Of a stretch of 64,000 nucleotides of DNA, positions 27,848-37,199 are shown piece by piece. The notes under the pieces were generated by a model. The model ran no database searches. It was not told where the DNA came from and saw nothing but the letters and a program-made list of their open reading frames with translations. The stretch's first letter is position 1. The number at the start of each line of letters is the position of its first letter. Both the position numbers and the translations under genes were made by a program. This DNA is from Ketobacter alkanivorans (GTDB lineage Bacteria > Pseudomonadota > Gammaproteobacteria > Pseudomonadales > Ketobacteraceae): assembly GCF_002863865.1 (NCBI RefSeq), contig NZ_CP022684.1, positions 702,931 through 766,930 of the forward strand. The letters are read 5' to 3'.

Positions 27848-30303
27848 TGGCGGACCAATCTTGTTTTCATTGCGGGCTGCCAGTTGCATGCGGCGACAGC
27901 ATCAGCGTCACCATTCTAGGGCAGCCCCGCCCCGTGTGCTGTCCGGGCTGTCAGTCTGTGGCCCAGACCATTGTCGATATCGGCATGGAATCCTATTACC
28001 AGCACCGCCAGCAGTGCCCACCGGGTGCGTCACCGGCCAGCGAGCTGGTTCCAGACTTTCTCGAAGGTCTCAATAATTGGGATGATCCTGCACTACAGGA
28101 AACCCTTGTTCACCAGCTTCCAGAAGGGCATCGCGAGATCAGCCTGTTGCTGAGCGGCATTACATGCGCCGCCTGTGTATGGCTAATTGAACGGCATTTG
28201 AGCCAAACACCCGGTATCACGCAAGCCAAGGTCAACATGGGCAGCCACTTGGCCGTAGTCACCTGGGATCCGCAGCAAACCAGCCTGAGCAGCATCATCA
28301 AAGCCATTGCCCATGTGGGCTACAAGGCAGAACCCTACACCCCGGTACAGCAAGAGCAAAACATCAAACAAGAAAACAAGCAGGCTCTTACCCGCATCGG
28401 CGTTGCTGGTCTGGGGGCCATGCAGGTCATGACCTACGCCGTCAGTTTATACATGGGTGCGTTTGAAGGCATGGAACCGGCCCATGAGCAGTTCCTGCGC
28501 TGGGTAAGCGCGTTGGTGTGCACACCGGTATTCTTCTATTCCGGCATGCCGTTCCTGACAGCAGCAGCCCGCAGTTTACGCAACCGACATCTTTCCATGG
28601 ATGTTCCTGTTGCCATAGCGCTGTGCTTCGCCTATTTCGCCAGTGTCTGGGCTACCCTTACCGATGGCCCGGAGGTGTACTTCGACTCTGTCTGCATGTT
28701 TGTCTTCTTCCTGTTGGTGGGGCGTTATCTCGAAATGCGCGCTCGCCATCGCTCCCAGAGCACCTCCATCCGGCTCTCACATTCCCAAATGCAAACTGCA
28801 CGCAAGCTCGATACCGCGGGCAATCCCTCACTCATACCGGCTGAGAAATTACAGCCCGGCGATCGAGTGCTGGTCAAGGCAGGCGAAACCATTCCCGGTG
28901 ATGGCCACATACTGTCCGGCGCAAGCTCCGTAAATGAAGCCATGCTCACCGGCGAGCACCTCCCGGTCAACAAAATCATTGGCAGCCCGGTGACCGGCGG
29001 CACCCTCAACGTGGATCAACCGCTCACCATTGAAATCAGCACCAACCCCAAAGACAGCACACTTTCCACTCTCAAGCGCCTGCTGGAACGGGCCGAAGCC
29101 GACAAACCGGCCACCTATCTGCTGGCGGACAAGATCGCCTCCTACTTCGTGCTGGCTGTATTGATCACCTCGGCCAGCGTATACACCTTCTGGTGGCATT
29201 ATCGGCCCGAGGACGCGTTTTGGATCATGCTCTCGGTACTGGTGGTGACCTGCCCTTGTGCGTTATCCCTGGCAACCCCCACCGCTATCACCGCCGCCAC
29301 TGCAAAATTAGCCCAGATGGGCTTTCTGGCAACCCGCGCCTATACCATCGAAGGCCTACGTCATATCAATCATGTGGTATTCGATAAAACCGGCACCCTC
29401 ACCATGGGGGAATTTGAACTGGCCGAGGTGATCCCTCTCACACCTGAGTTCAGTCGGGATCAGGCGCTGGCGCTGGCCTGCAACCTTGAAGCAGTATCGG
29501 AGCACCCTATCGCCCGCGCCTTTCATAACCAAAAACAGAATCTGGAAAGCACTCTAGTGGGCACCCTCACCGATCTGGTTATCGTTCCCAATCAGGGGGT
29601 GCAAGGCACGTACAGTCAAAGTGCCACAGAGCAGCAACGGCTGCGCATAGGGAAAGCAGAATTCGCCTTGCCAGAAGGCTCAGTGTTAACGCCCCCCGAA
29701 ACCAGCGGCCAGTGGATACTGCTGGCCAATCAAACCACCGCCATCGCATGGTTTAAAGTAGAAGACACGCTGCGGCCAGATGCAAAGCAGCTCGTGGGTT
29801 ACCTGAAACAGTCCGGCCACCAATGTCACATTCTAAGCGGTGACAGCAGTGGCCACGCCGAAGCCATAGGGCTCCTACTGGGCATCGATTCCGTCATCAG
29901 CAATGCCAATCCCCAGGACAAACTGAGCTATATCCAAACCCTGCAACAAAACCACGGCCGAGTGCTCATGTTGGGCGACGGCCTCAACGACGCGCCGGTG
30001 CTTGCCGGTGCCGACGTATCTATCGCTGTCGCCGGCGCGTCTGACCTGGCAAAAATAGCAGCCGACGGCATTCTGCTGAGTCAGAGCCTGAAACCGCTCT
30101 ACCAGAGCATGGCGCTGGTCAACAAAACCTACCGCATTATTCGACAGAACCTCACTTGGGCCATACTCTATAACCTGATTGCCTTGCCTCTGGCGGCCGC
30201 CGGTTTTATTCCACCCTGGGCCAGTGCCTTGGGTATGTCGGCCAGCTCATTGCTGGTAGTGGTGAACGCCTTGCGCCTAAACAGAAATCAGGAAGCCGCG
30301 TAA
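27847..30303 (+). CDS. ccoI: Copper-exporting P-type ATPase for cbb3 biogenesis (CcoI/FixI)
   Basis: A P1B-type ATPase of 818 aa supplying copper to the periplasmic side for CcoN assembly. The N-terminal cysteine-rich motif (CFHCG and CCPGC, 6-35) typical of CcoI is followed by a heavy-metal-associated domain with CAAC at 107-110. Transport and phosphorylation motifs are CPC at 469-471, DKTGT from Asp513, SEHPIARAF and GDGLNDAPVL. Its place between fixH and ccoS supports CcoI over general copper detoxification CopA. The stop overlaps the ccoS start by one base. Confidence 0.96.
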   Translation: MADQSCFHCGLPVACGDSISVTILGQPRPVCCPGCQSVAQTIVDIGMESYYQHRQQCPPGASPASELVPDFLEGLNNWDDPALQETLVHQLPEGHREISLLLSGITCAACVWLIERHLSQTPGITQAKVNMGSHLAVVTWDPQQTSLSSIIKAIAHVGYKAEPYTPVQQEQNIKQENKQALTRIGVAGLGAMQVMTYAVSLYMGAFEGMEPAHEQFLRWVSALVCTPVFFYSGMPFLTAAARSLRNRHLSMDVPVAIALCFAYFASVWATLTDGPEVYFDSVCMFVFFLLVGRYLEMRARHRSQSTSIRLSHSQMQTARKLDTAGNPSLIPAEKLQPGDRVLVKAGETIPGDGHILSGASSVNEAMLTGEHLPVNKIIGSPVTGGTLNVDQPLTIEISTNPKDSTLSTLKRLLERAEADKPATYLLADKIASYFVLAVLITSASVYTFWWHYRPEDAFWIMLSVLVVTCPCALSLATPTAITAATAKLAQMGFLATRAYTIEGLRHINHVVFDKTGTLTMGEFELAEVIPLTPEFSRDQALALACNLEAVSEHPIARAFHNQKQNLESTLVGTLTDLVIVPNQGVQGTYSQSATEQQRLRIGKAEFALPEGSVLTPPETSGQWILLANQTTAIAWFKVEDTLRPDAKQLVGYLKQSGHQCHILSGDSSGHAEAIGLLLGIDSVISNANPQDKLSYIQTLQQNHGRVLMLGDGLNDAPVLAGADVSIAVAGASDLAKIAADGILLSQSLKPLYQSMALVNKTYRIIRQNLTWAILYNLIALPLAAAGFIPPWASALGMSASSLLVVVNALRLNRNQEAA

Positions 30304-30485
30304 TGGACATAATCTATCTGCTGATCCCATTGGCACTGGTGCTGCTGGTCGTCGCGATATCCGCTTTCTTTTGGGCAGTGCGAACAGATCAATTCGATGA
30401 CCTGGATCGCGAGGCCAGCCGCATCTTGTTTGATGAAGATACGCCATCAGGCAAACCCCAGCCCGAGCCCAAGCAGCAGGACTAG
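30303..30485 (+). CDS. ccoS: cbb3 oxidase maturation protein CcoS
   Basis: A 60-aa membrane protein with one helix (about 4-26) followed by FFWAVRTDQFDDLD, the CcoS/FixS signature, and a Pro/Gln/Lys-rich tail. It is needed for cofactor insertion into the cbb3 oxidase. It overlaps ccoI by one base and ends one base before the next gene. Confidence 0.95.
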   Translation: MDIIYLLIPLALVLLVVAISAFFWAVRTDQFDDLDREASRILFDEDTPSGKPQPEPKQQD

Positions 30486-30486
30486 A

Positions 30487-31170
30487 ATGGATTTCAGTCA
30501 CGACCTTATCGCAGCCTTTGCAGTCGGCTTTATGGGAAGCCTGCACTGCATCGGCATGTGCGGCGGGATCAGCAGCGCGCTGTCCACCGCTTTACAACCC
30601 CAACATGGCAATCCCATGTTACGCCTGTTTGGTTATCAACTGCTGTACAGCATCGGTCGAATCAGCGCCTATGCAACAGCAGGTGCTGTTATCGGTTTTG
30701 CCGGTTCAGCCTTGTATAACCAACTGCCTGCACACGGCCCTTCTTTGCTGCGGATTTTCGCAGGCATTATGATGATACTGCTTGGATTTTACTTGAGCGG
30801 CTGGTGGAAAATACTCAACCAGCTGGAACGGGCTGGCACCCGGATCTGGAAACGCATCGCCCCCACGACCCGGCGCTTCATCCCGGTGGATCGTCCCTAC
30901 AAAGCATTGGTGCTGGGCTTTCTGTGGGGCTGGCTGCCGTGCGGACTGGTATACAGTGCCCTTGCCTGGTCACTGGGCGCCGGGGGGGCTGAACGGGGGG
31001 CGTTACTGATGCTGTATTTCGGACTCGGCACCCTCCCCGCCATGATCAGTATCGGTGCTTTTAGCCACATCCTGTCCGACTTTGCCCGCGCCAGCACAAC
31101 GCGAGCCTTTGCAGCCCTTATGCTGATGGGGTTTGGTGTGTGGACCATCGTATCCCAGCTGAGCCATTGA
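30487..31170 (+). CDS. TauE/SafE-like (DsbD_2 type) membrane protein next to ccoS
   Basis: A polytopic protein of 227 aa with about six helices and the motif GSLHCIGMCGG at 16-26, matching the cysteine-containing 'sulfite exporter TauE/SafE' family commonly found after ccoS in gammaproteobacteria. I take the ATG at 30487, one base after ccoS; the frame extends upstream inside ccoS but the motif and hydrophobic start fit 30487. A role in copper or redox handling for cbb3 assembly is inferred from position. The fnr/anr gene that often follows this group is absent. Confidence 0.87.
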   Translation: MDFSHDLIAAFAVGFMGSLHCIGMCGGISSALSTALQPQHGNPMLRLFGYQLLYSIGRISAYATAGAVIGFAGSALYNQLPAHGPSLLRIFAGIMMILLGFYLSGWWKILNQLERAGTRIWKRIAPTTRRFIPVDRPYKALVLGFLWGWLPCGLVYSALAWSLGAGGAERGALLMLYFGLGTLPAMISIGAFSHILSDFARASTTRAFAALMLMGFGVWTIVSQLSH

Positions 31171-31201
31171 TTTGTCAGCAAATTAGCTTTAGTTTCAAGC
31201 T

Positions 31202-32386
31202 ATGATTCCAGCGTCGACCGAAAACTTTACCTGCATACTGCCTTGGCGCAGCCGCAACCACTTCACTTTACTGGTGAATGGCGATCAATTCTTTCACCGA
31301 ATCTTTGAGTCGATCTCTGCCGCCACCAGCGCCGTGGATATAGAAATGTACCTGATGGAATCAGGTGCAATCTGTAACCAGCTAATCGAGACCCTGCTGG
31401 AAGCCCGCAAACGTGATGTGTACGTACGCCTGCTATTGGATCATGTGGGATCACACAACCTAAAGCATCAAGATCGACAAAAATTACGCGCCGCCGGCGT
31501 GGATCTACGTTTTTTCAATCGTATTAAGCGCAGCAAACGGCTGCGTAATTTTTCCCGCGATCACCGCAAAATAGTGCTGGTGGACTGCGCCATCGCGTTT
31601 ACTGGCGGAGCGGGTATTACCGATAACTTCTCCCCCACCCATGCAGGAAAGGCTGCGTGGCATGACACCATGGTGGAGATCACCGGGGAACTGGTACACG
31701 ATTGGCAACTGCTGTTCGAACGCACCTGGCTGCATTACGATTCCGTTCATGAAGAGGAAATGCGCGCCAAGCTGAGACTCGCGTTCAGTCGCGATCATAG
31801 CTCCCCCCTGATGAATCGTAACTTACCCCAGGCACGCGTTGTGGCCAGCCGGGGCCTGGGCAACAAACCCATCATTGGCTCGCTGATCAGTGAAATAAAT
31901 AAAGCCACTATACAAGCATGGGTTTGCACTGCCTATTTCTACCCGTCGCGCAAGCTGCTGAAGGCGCTGACCAAGGCGGCCGAACGGGGCGTTGATGTCC
32001 GCCTGATACTGCCGGGCTATAAAACCGATCACCCCAGCGTTCGTTACGCAGGCCGATCCTGGTACCGGGAGCTGCTGGAACATCAGGTACGCATCCTTGA
32101 ATACCAGCCCAGCTTCCTGCACCTGAAAGCCGCACTAACCGATGACTGGGTTACCATAGGTTCCTGTAATTTTGATCGCTGGAATCTACACTGGAACCTG
32201 GAAGCCAACCTGGAAGCACTGGATCCGCAACTGCATCAGCAAATCACCCGCCTGCTCGAACACGATCAAGATCAGTGCATAGAAATCACATTAGAACGCT
32301 GGAAAGTCCGCGGCTGGCATGAAAAAATAAAAGAACGATTCTGGAAATGGGTTGCCATGTTTTTAGCCCGCCTCCCCAATGATTGA
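31202..32386 (+). CDS. Phospholipase D-family protein, cardiolipin synthase B-like
   Basis: A 394-aa protein with two PLD (HKD) motifs, HRKIVLVD near residue 121 and HLKAALTD near 305, the usual bipartite catalytic site of ClsB-type cardiolipin synthases. There is no N-terminal membrane helix, as in ClsB and unlike ClsA. The likely reaction is transphosphatidylation producing cardiolipin or phosphatidylglycerol species. It follows the cbb3 assembly genes by 31 bases on the same strand and precedes the antiporter by 20. Confidence 0.85.
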   Translation: MIPASTENFTCILPWRSRNHFTLLVNGDQFFHRIFESISAATSAVDIEMYLMESGAICNQLIETLLEARKRDVYVRLLLDHVGSHNLKHQDRQKLRAAGVDLRFFNRIKRSKRLRNFSRDHRKIVLVDCAIAFTGGAGITDNFSPTHAGKAAWHDTMVEITGELVHDWQLLFERTWLHYDSVHEEEMRAKLRLAFSRDHSSPLMNRNLPQARVVASRGLGNKPIIGSLISEINKATIQAWVCTAYFYPSRKLLKALTKAAERGVDVRLILPGYKTDHPSVRYAGRSWYRELLEHQVRILEYQPSFLHLKAALTDDWVTIGSCNFDRWNLHWNLEANLEALDPQLHQQITRLLEHDQDQCIEITLERWKVRGWHEKIKERFWKWVAMFLARLPND

Positions 32387-32406
32387 CAGCTTAAGGAACC
32401 CCGTTC

Positions 32407-34398
32407 GTGGAACACAGCAACATTATCAATGAGCTGATCATCATACTCACCGCCTCGGTTATCGCCGCGGCGCTATTCCACCGCCTCAAAGTCCCAACCA
32501 TCATCTGTTATTTGATCGTGGGGGTAATACTGGGGCCCCAGGAACTGGGCTTGGTCAATGACGTAAGCCAGTTTCAGATTATTGCAGAGTTTGGAGTCGC
32601 GTTTCTGCTGTTCACCCTGGGGTTAGAGTTTTCGTTGCCCCACCTGATCGCGTTAAGACGGGTAGTATTCGGAATGGGCAGCTTGCAGGTGCTCATATGC
32701 ATCTCTATTTTTGGCGGCCTTATCTACTTCTCCCGCATGCTCTATGACATTACCGTGACCGGCACCCTGATCGCTGCATCCGCCATAGCGCTTTCATCAA
32801 CCGCCATCGTCAGTAAAGAACTGTCTCAGAGGAATGAAATCGCTACCGCCCATGGCCATATAGCCATTGGTATTCTGCTGTTCCAGGACATAGCGGCCAT
32901 CATCATTCTGGTGTTGATTTCCGTAGGGGGTGAAGCCAGTGGCGATCAATTAATGGAATCCCTGGCCATCGCCGGTGCCAAGGCGATAGGATTCTTTTTT
33001 GCCGTTGTTGCCATCGGTAAATGGCTGCTGCCACCGCTGTTTAACGAAATCAGCAAGACGCGCTCCGAGGAACTATTCGTACTGACCGTTTTAGTTGTTG
33101 CCCTGCTGGCCGCCGCCGCCGCCCACGCCCTGGGTCTGGCCATGGCACTGGGCGCTTTCATGGCCGGTATGATGCTGGGGGAAAGTCACTTTCGCCATCA
33201 AATTGAAGCAGAAATTCGCCCATTCAGAGATGTTCTGCTTGGGATATTCTTTGTCAGCATCGGCCTGCTGATCGACGTAGATCTGATCACCACCTACTGG
33301 CCTCGCATCTTGCTTTTCAGTGCCTGCCTGATCGTGTTTAAAACCATTCTGATTGCATTGCTGTGCAAACTGTTCGGCAACAACGGCATGGTATCCATTC
33401 GCACCGGTCTGGTGCTTAGCCAGGGTGGTGAGTTCGGTTTCGCGCTGCTGGCCCTGGCAGTAAAAGGTAGCCTGGTGCCACATGATGTTGCCTCCTTCTT
33501 CCTGTCTATTATCGTAATTTCCATGGCCGCCACCCCCTTTCTGGTTTCCAACAGTGAAAAAATTGCCGACCGCATGCTGGCCAGGCGTCAAATCAAACAG
33601 GAAAACGTCGAAGAGCTACAAAACCCCGAAGCAACCGAAAACCGTCATCATCACGTTATTCTGTGCGGCTACGGCCGGGTTGGCCAAACCATTGCACGCT
33701 TTCTTCAGCAGGAAAACATCCCCTGCATCGCCGTTGACGACGACCCAGTTCGCGTACAGCGGGCACGAGCTGCCGGAGAACATGTGCATTACGGCAGCGC
33801 CCGAAAAATGAAAGTGTTGAAACATCTTGGCCTGATGGAAGCCAATCTGGTGGTCATCAGCTTTGATGATCACAACGCTGCCAAACAAATGATCCATGAA
33901 ATTCGTCAGGAGCGCGAATCCATTCCGATTCTGGTGCGCACCCGGGACGACGCCCATCTGGTGGAGCTGCAAGAAGCAGGTGCTACGGAAGTCATTCCGG
34001 AAACATTGGAAGCCAGCTTGATGTTGGTAAGCCACGTCATGGTGGCCCTGGGCTTGCCGGGCCGCAAGGTGTTTCAATCCATCGAACAAGTGCGCAAGCA
34101 GCGCTACAAAATGTTGCATGGTTTTATCACCGGTCAACACGGCGCCTACGGTATGTCTCGCTATCAAGGCCACCTGCAACCTATATACATTCCTGGCACC
34201 TCCTACGCCGCCAATAAAACCGTTGGCGAACTCAATCTAGAAAGCAGAGGTGCAAGCCTTCACACCATTCGACGGGGCAACGACACCGTAATGAATCCCA
34301 GCGATGAAACGATGTTGCTGCCAGACGACGTCGTGGTGGTAAGCGGCGAACATGCCGCCATTGAGGCAGCCGAAGCCTATCTGCTGAGTGGAAAGTAA
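32407..34398 (+). CDS. CPA2-family cation:proton antiporter (KefB/YbaL-like)
   Basis: A 663-aa inner-membrane protein: 12 or so helices forming a Na+/H+-exchanger domain (about 5-385), then a TrkA-N (RCK) NAD-binding domain from about 418 with VILCGYGRVGQTIA, and a TrkA-C domain (about 570-655). This layout is that of KefB/KefC and YbaL potassium/proton antiporters. No KefF/KefG-like ancillary oxidoreductase is adjacent, favouring the YbaL-like group. It starts with GTG; AAGGA lies about 9 bases upstream. Confidence 0.9.
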   Translation: MEHSNIINELIIILTASVIAAALFHRLKVPTIICYLIVGVILGPQELGLVNDVSQFQIIAEFGVAFLLFTLGLEFSLPHLIALRRVVFGMGSLQVLICISIFGGLIYFSRMLYDITVTGTLIAASAIALSSTAIVSKELSQRNEIATAHGHIAIGILLFQDIAAIIILVLISVGGEASGDQLMESLAIAGAKAIGFFFAVVAIGKWLLPPLFNEISKTRSEELFVLTVLVVALLAAAAAHALGLAMALGAFMAGMMLGESHFRHQIEAEIRPFRDVLLGIFFVSIGLLIDVDLITTYWPRILLFSACLIVFKTILIALLCKLFGNNGMVSIRTGLVLSQGGEFGFALLALAVKGSLVPHDVASFFLSIIVISMAATPFLVSNSEKIADRMLARRQIKQENVEELQNPEATENRHHHVILCGYGRVGQTIARFLQQENIPCIAVDDDPVRVQRARAAGEHVHYGSARKMKVLKHLGLMEANLVVISFDDHNAAKQMIHEIRQERESIPILVRTRDDAHLVELQEAGATEVIPETLEASLMLVSHVMVALGLPGRKVFQSIEQVRKQRYKMLHGFITGQHGAYGMSRYQGHLQPIYIPGTSYAANKTVGELNLESRGASLHTIRRGNDTVMNPSDETMLLPDDVVVVSGEHAAIEAAEAYLLSGK

Positions 34399-34431
34399 AA
34401 CGCTCAATAAAACCACAAACGCTAAGAACAG

Positions 34432-34496
34432 CTCAGGTTAGACCAAAATATTTTTTGCTTATAGGTTAAATAGTTAGCAATATGAGCTAATCTGAG
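34432..34496. repeat. Imperfect inverted repeat before the lysozyme-like orphan
   Basis: CTCAGGTTAG (34432-34441) and CTAATCTGAG (34487-34496) are inverted copies with one mismatch, 45 bases apart, in an AT-rich gap. It may be a regulatory structure or the trace of an old insertion; the evidence is slight. Confidence 0.3.
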
Positions 34497-34585
34497 TTTT
34501 AGGGAAAGCGGTTTAAACGAATGAATTTTCTATACGCCCTTTTCCTACATAACTAGCAGCAGTAATTGAACGCCGGGTATCGTGA

Positions 34586-35104
34586 ATGGGTATTAATCCG
34601 CTGGACTTTCGCCAGTATGTTGTTCGACCCACCCTGAAAAAATTGGGTGCATGGACTCCCTCCCTCGAAAATCTTCTCCTTGGTTCCGCAGCACAAGCAT
34701 CTCAACTGGGTATGGAATTGCAATGTGATGCAGGTTTAGGTGTGTACAAGATCAAACGAGAATTACACCATCGGGTGTGGGATGAATTTTTGGCCTTCGA
34801 TGCCGATCTCGCAAGCAAAGTCAGGGGATTTGCATCTCAAAGAGAGTTTTTAGCCAATCCTGATATGGAACTGGCGATCAACCTGGCTTACTCAACGGCC
34901 ATCGCCTGGGGTGTATATGCGCTCAATAAGGCCGAGATACCGGAAGATGAAAACAATCCGGAAGCGTTGGCTTGGTGTTGGTACCATCATTTCCGCACCG
35001 ATGAGCATCTCAAGCCTGAGCATTTTCTCGCTGGCTATAAGGTGCTCTCGGCCCCCGCCACAAAGAACAAATCGGCAACCAAAGCACGGATCATTGCCGC
35101 ATAG
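34586..35104 (+). CDS. Phage-lysozyme-like protein of unknown function (172 aa)
   Basis: No assigned function. The N-terminal pattern YVVRPTLKKLGAWTPSLENLLLGSAAQASQLG, the GVYKIKRELHHRVWDEFL segment and the end AWCWYHHFR...HFLAGY recall a phage protein family in which the same places read roughly 'GTAAxES.LG', 'GIYQ.EP.TH.D.W.' and 'YWK.HYNT'. That phage pattern resembles a lysozyme/transglycosylase core with a catalytic Glu; here the Glu position is Ala. There is no signal peptide. The basic C-terminal tail is short. Ribosome site weak. No other phage gene lies nearby. The relation is from memory and needs a profile search. Confidence 0.7.
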   Translation: MGINPLDFRQYVVRPTLKKLGAWTPSLENLLLGSAAQASQLGMELQCDAGLGVYKIKRELHHRVWDEFLAFDADLASKVRGFASQREFLANPDMELAINLAYSTAIAWGVYALNKAEIPEDENNPEALAWCWYHHFRTDEHLKPEHFLAGYKVLSAPATKNKSATKARIIAA

Positions 35105-35107
35105 GTA

Positions 35108-35899
35108 TTAACTCAAGGCAGCTTGCTGTTGCGGCACAGGCTGCCCCATGGCCTCCCAGATCGCTTCCATTGCCTCAACTGCACGCATCGGCAACTTGTA
35201 GTGTACAAACGGCGAGACCTCGGTAATACCCGGATTGATTTCAATCACCTTGGCATTCCACTTACGCGCTTCAAACACCGGCTGGGAAATATAAGGGAAC
35301 ACACTGGTCGTACCAACAGAAAACACCAGATCAAACCCTCGCATCATCTCACGATGTAACACTTCCACCGCAGGTTCCGGCAACATCTCACCAAACAGCA
35401 CCACATTCGGGCGCATCACGCCGTGACATCGGGGGCAAATCGGCATTCCATCGATCTGGCTGTAGTCGTTTGCGATCATTTCATAGTGACATTTGGGGCA
35501 GCTAAGCTCTCCCACCTTGCCGTGAATTTCAATTAACTGTTGGCTGCCAGCCGCTCGATGAAAGCCATCGATATTCTGAGTTAACACCCAGGTCTGAGGC
35601 TTTAGACGCTCCAGCTCTGCAATCAACCGATGCGCCAGGTTAAAACCGGCACCACGGCAAGCACGCTCTACCTGCAGTAAGTACTTCCAGGTGATCTCTG
35701 GCCGTTGCCGTAACATATCGCCGGACAATGCAACCTCAATGGGCATGCCTTCTTCAGTGTCAGCATCATCATACAAGCCACCAATACCGCGATAGGTCGG
35801 CAAACCAGAATCCGCCGAAAGGCCAGCCCCCGTAATGAAAAGTATACGGTGAGACTGGTCTATCAGATCGGCAATTTCCGTAAAATCAGGTTGTTTCAT
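35108..35899 (-). CDS. SIR2-family NAD-dependent protein deacetylase
   Basis: A 263-aa sirtuin removing acetyl (or longer acyl) groups from protein lysines with NAD+. GAGLSADSGLPTYRG (24-38) binds NAD, TQNID is at 107-111, catalytic His126 lies in EIHGKVG, and the zinc site uses Cys134/137/155/158. CobB-type desuccinylase Tyr/Arg selectivity residues are not evident, so deacetylase is the safer name. It converges with the lysozyme-like gene, 3 bases between stops. Confidence 0.9.
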   Translation of the reverse strand: MKQPDFTEIADLIDQSHRILFITGAGLSADSGLPTYRGIGGLYDDADTEEGMPIEVALSGDMLRQRPEITWKYLLQVERACRGAGFNLAHRLIAELERLKPQTWVLTQNIDGFHRAAGSQQLIEIHGKVGELSCPKCHYEMIANDYSQIDGMPICPRCHGVMRPNVVLFGEMLPEPAVEVLHREMMRGFDLVFSVGTTSVFPYISQPVFEARKWNAKVIEINPGITEVSPFVHYKLPMRAVEAMEAIWEAMGQPVPQQQAALS

Positions 35900-35909
35900 T
35901 AAGAGAGTC

Positions 35910-37124
35910 TCACAGATTACCGCCGCCGCTCTGCTTTTGTTCCCGACAACACAGGGCAGTACTTTCTAAAGGCACCAGATGCATAAACATACGATCAATC
36001 AACCCCCTTGGATCACGATCCGTATCCGGCTCCAGCGTCACTCTACCCCAGGATAACCGCACCACCTCACCCATCGCCGGGTAGCGATCCAACACATTGA
36101 TATGGGACAGTTTCTCACGCAGGCTTTCTAACTGACTGTTCACCATCGGCTCAGTCCCCGTGAACATTATTACAAAACGGCCACCGCTTGTGCGGCAGGC
36201 GCAATCTTCTTTATCCAGTAAAACCGTGCGTATCTTGCGTGCCATCTCACGCAGCAGATCATCACCACACTCGGCCCCACGCTGTTCGTTAAAGTACGCA
36301 AAATGCTCCACATGCACCGCAACAAGCACCAGCCATTGACGGTTTTGGGTAGAAAAGCTCCAACTGGACAGCAATTTATCTTCGAAGGAAACGCGGTTCA
36401 TCAGCCGGGTCACACGATCCAGGCTCGCCTCCTCGTTAATATGATCGTTGAGCTCCCGCAATTGATTCTTCTCATGCTGGATAAGCTCTGACTTTAGAAA
36501 ACTCCCGCGAGACATTTTCTCAGTTTTAATGGAAACCATCACAGCAATCAGGGTTCCACTCACCATGAAAAACAACACATGAGCCGACACATCCAAACTC
36601 ATGGTGTCGAGATACACTGTGCCACCCACCATCAACAACAGCACCAACCCAAGCGTGTTGGTAAAGTTCAACGGAAGGCGCACAAACGTGAACACCACAA
36701 CTTCGACAAAAAACACGTTGCAGTAATACATCATTTTTATGGGCTGGCTGATCTCCTGGGCCATCAGCAGCAGGCTGGCTGAAACCAGCAGCGTATTGAC
36801 GGTGACAACCCAGTATTTCCAGGTCATGCGCTTGGACTTGCGCGCATATAGATAGGTGCCAAGGAACGCCGCGATGGCCACACCTCGAACCACTAATGTA
36901 AACACACTAAGATGAAGGCCGGTGCTCCACTCCACCACATAACTGGTGGACAACAGCAAAACCGCCAGCAAGGACGATATACGAATGGTTTCCCGGTACC
37001 AGTCCATTTGCGCTTCCTGGTATCGGGCTTCAAGTTCCTTCGAAAAGCCCATATCCAACCACGCACCGGAACGAAGGTTCGCCAGTTGTTCTGTTACTTC
37101 TGTGTATCGCTTATTATTGTCCAC
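35910..37124 (-). CDS. Membrane GGDEF-domain protein with degenerate active site
   Basis: A 404-aa protein with about six N-terminal membrane helices (roughly 45-205) and a C-terminal GGDEF fold (about 240-395). Where active cyclases have GG(D/E)EF, this one aligns as SGGRF within CRTSGGRFVIMF, losing acidic metal/catalytic residues, so diguanylate cyclase activity is unlikely. It may be a receptor or pseudo-enzyme. It lies 75 bases downstream of an intact membrane GGDEF gene of similar layout, so the pair looks like a tandem duplication with divergence. The start is GTG with AGGGAT close by; a later start is possible. Confidence 0.87.
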   Translation of the reverse strand: MDNNKRYTEVTEQLANLRSGAWLDMGFSKELEARYQEAQMDWYRETIRISSLLAVLLLSTSYVVEWSTGLHLSVFTLVVRGVAIAAFLGTYLYARKSKRMTWKYWVVTVNTLLVSASLLLMAQEISQPIKMMYYCNVFFVEVVVFTFVRLPLNFTNTLGLVLLLMVGGTVYLDTMSLDVSAHVLFFMVSGTLIAVMVSIKTEKMSRGSFLKSELIQHEKNQLRELNDHINEEASLDRVTRLMNRVSFEDKLLSSWSFSTQNRQWLVLVAVHVEHFAYFNEQRGAECGDDLLREMARKIRTVLLDKEDCACRTSGGRFVIMFTGTEPMVNSQLESLREKLSHINVLDRYPAMGEVVRLSWGRVTLEPDTDRDPRGLIDRMFMHLVPLESTALCCREQKQSGGGNL

Positions 37125-37199
37125 ATCCCTGACCGCGCAATCGAAACCCAGTAAAATTTCAGTTTACCCCCTCGTTCCCGTGCTTGCCAACAAAGAGCG

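Noticed and set aside
30487..31170. TauE/SafE-like gene as a true taurine or sulfite exporter
   Set aside because: The cysteine motif and position beside ccoS favour a cbb3-linked role; no sulfonate genes are near.
34399..35104. A prophage remnant around the lysozyme-like gene
   Set aside because: No integrase, capsid, tail or att-like repeats; both neighbours are ordinary chromosomal genes.
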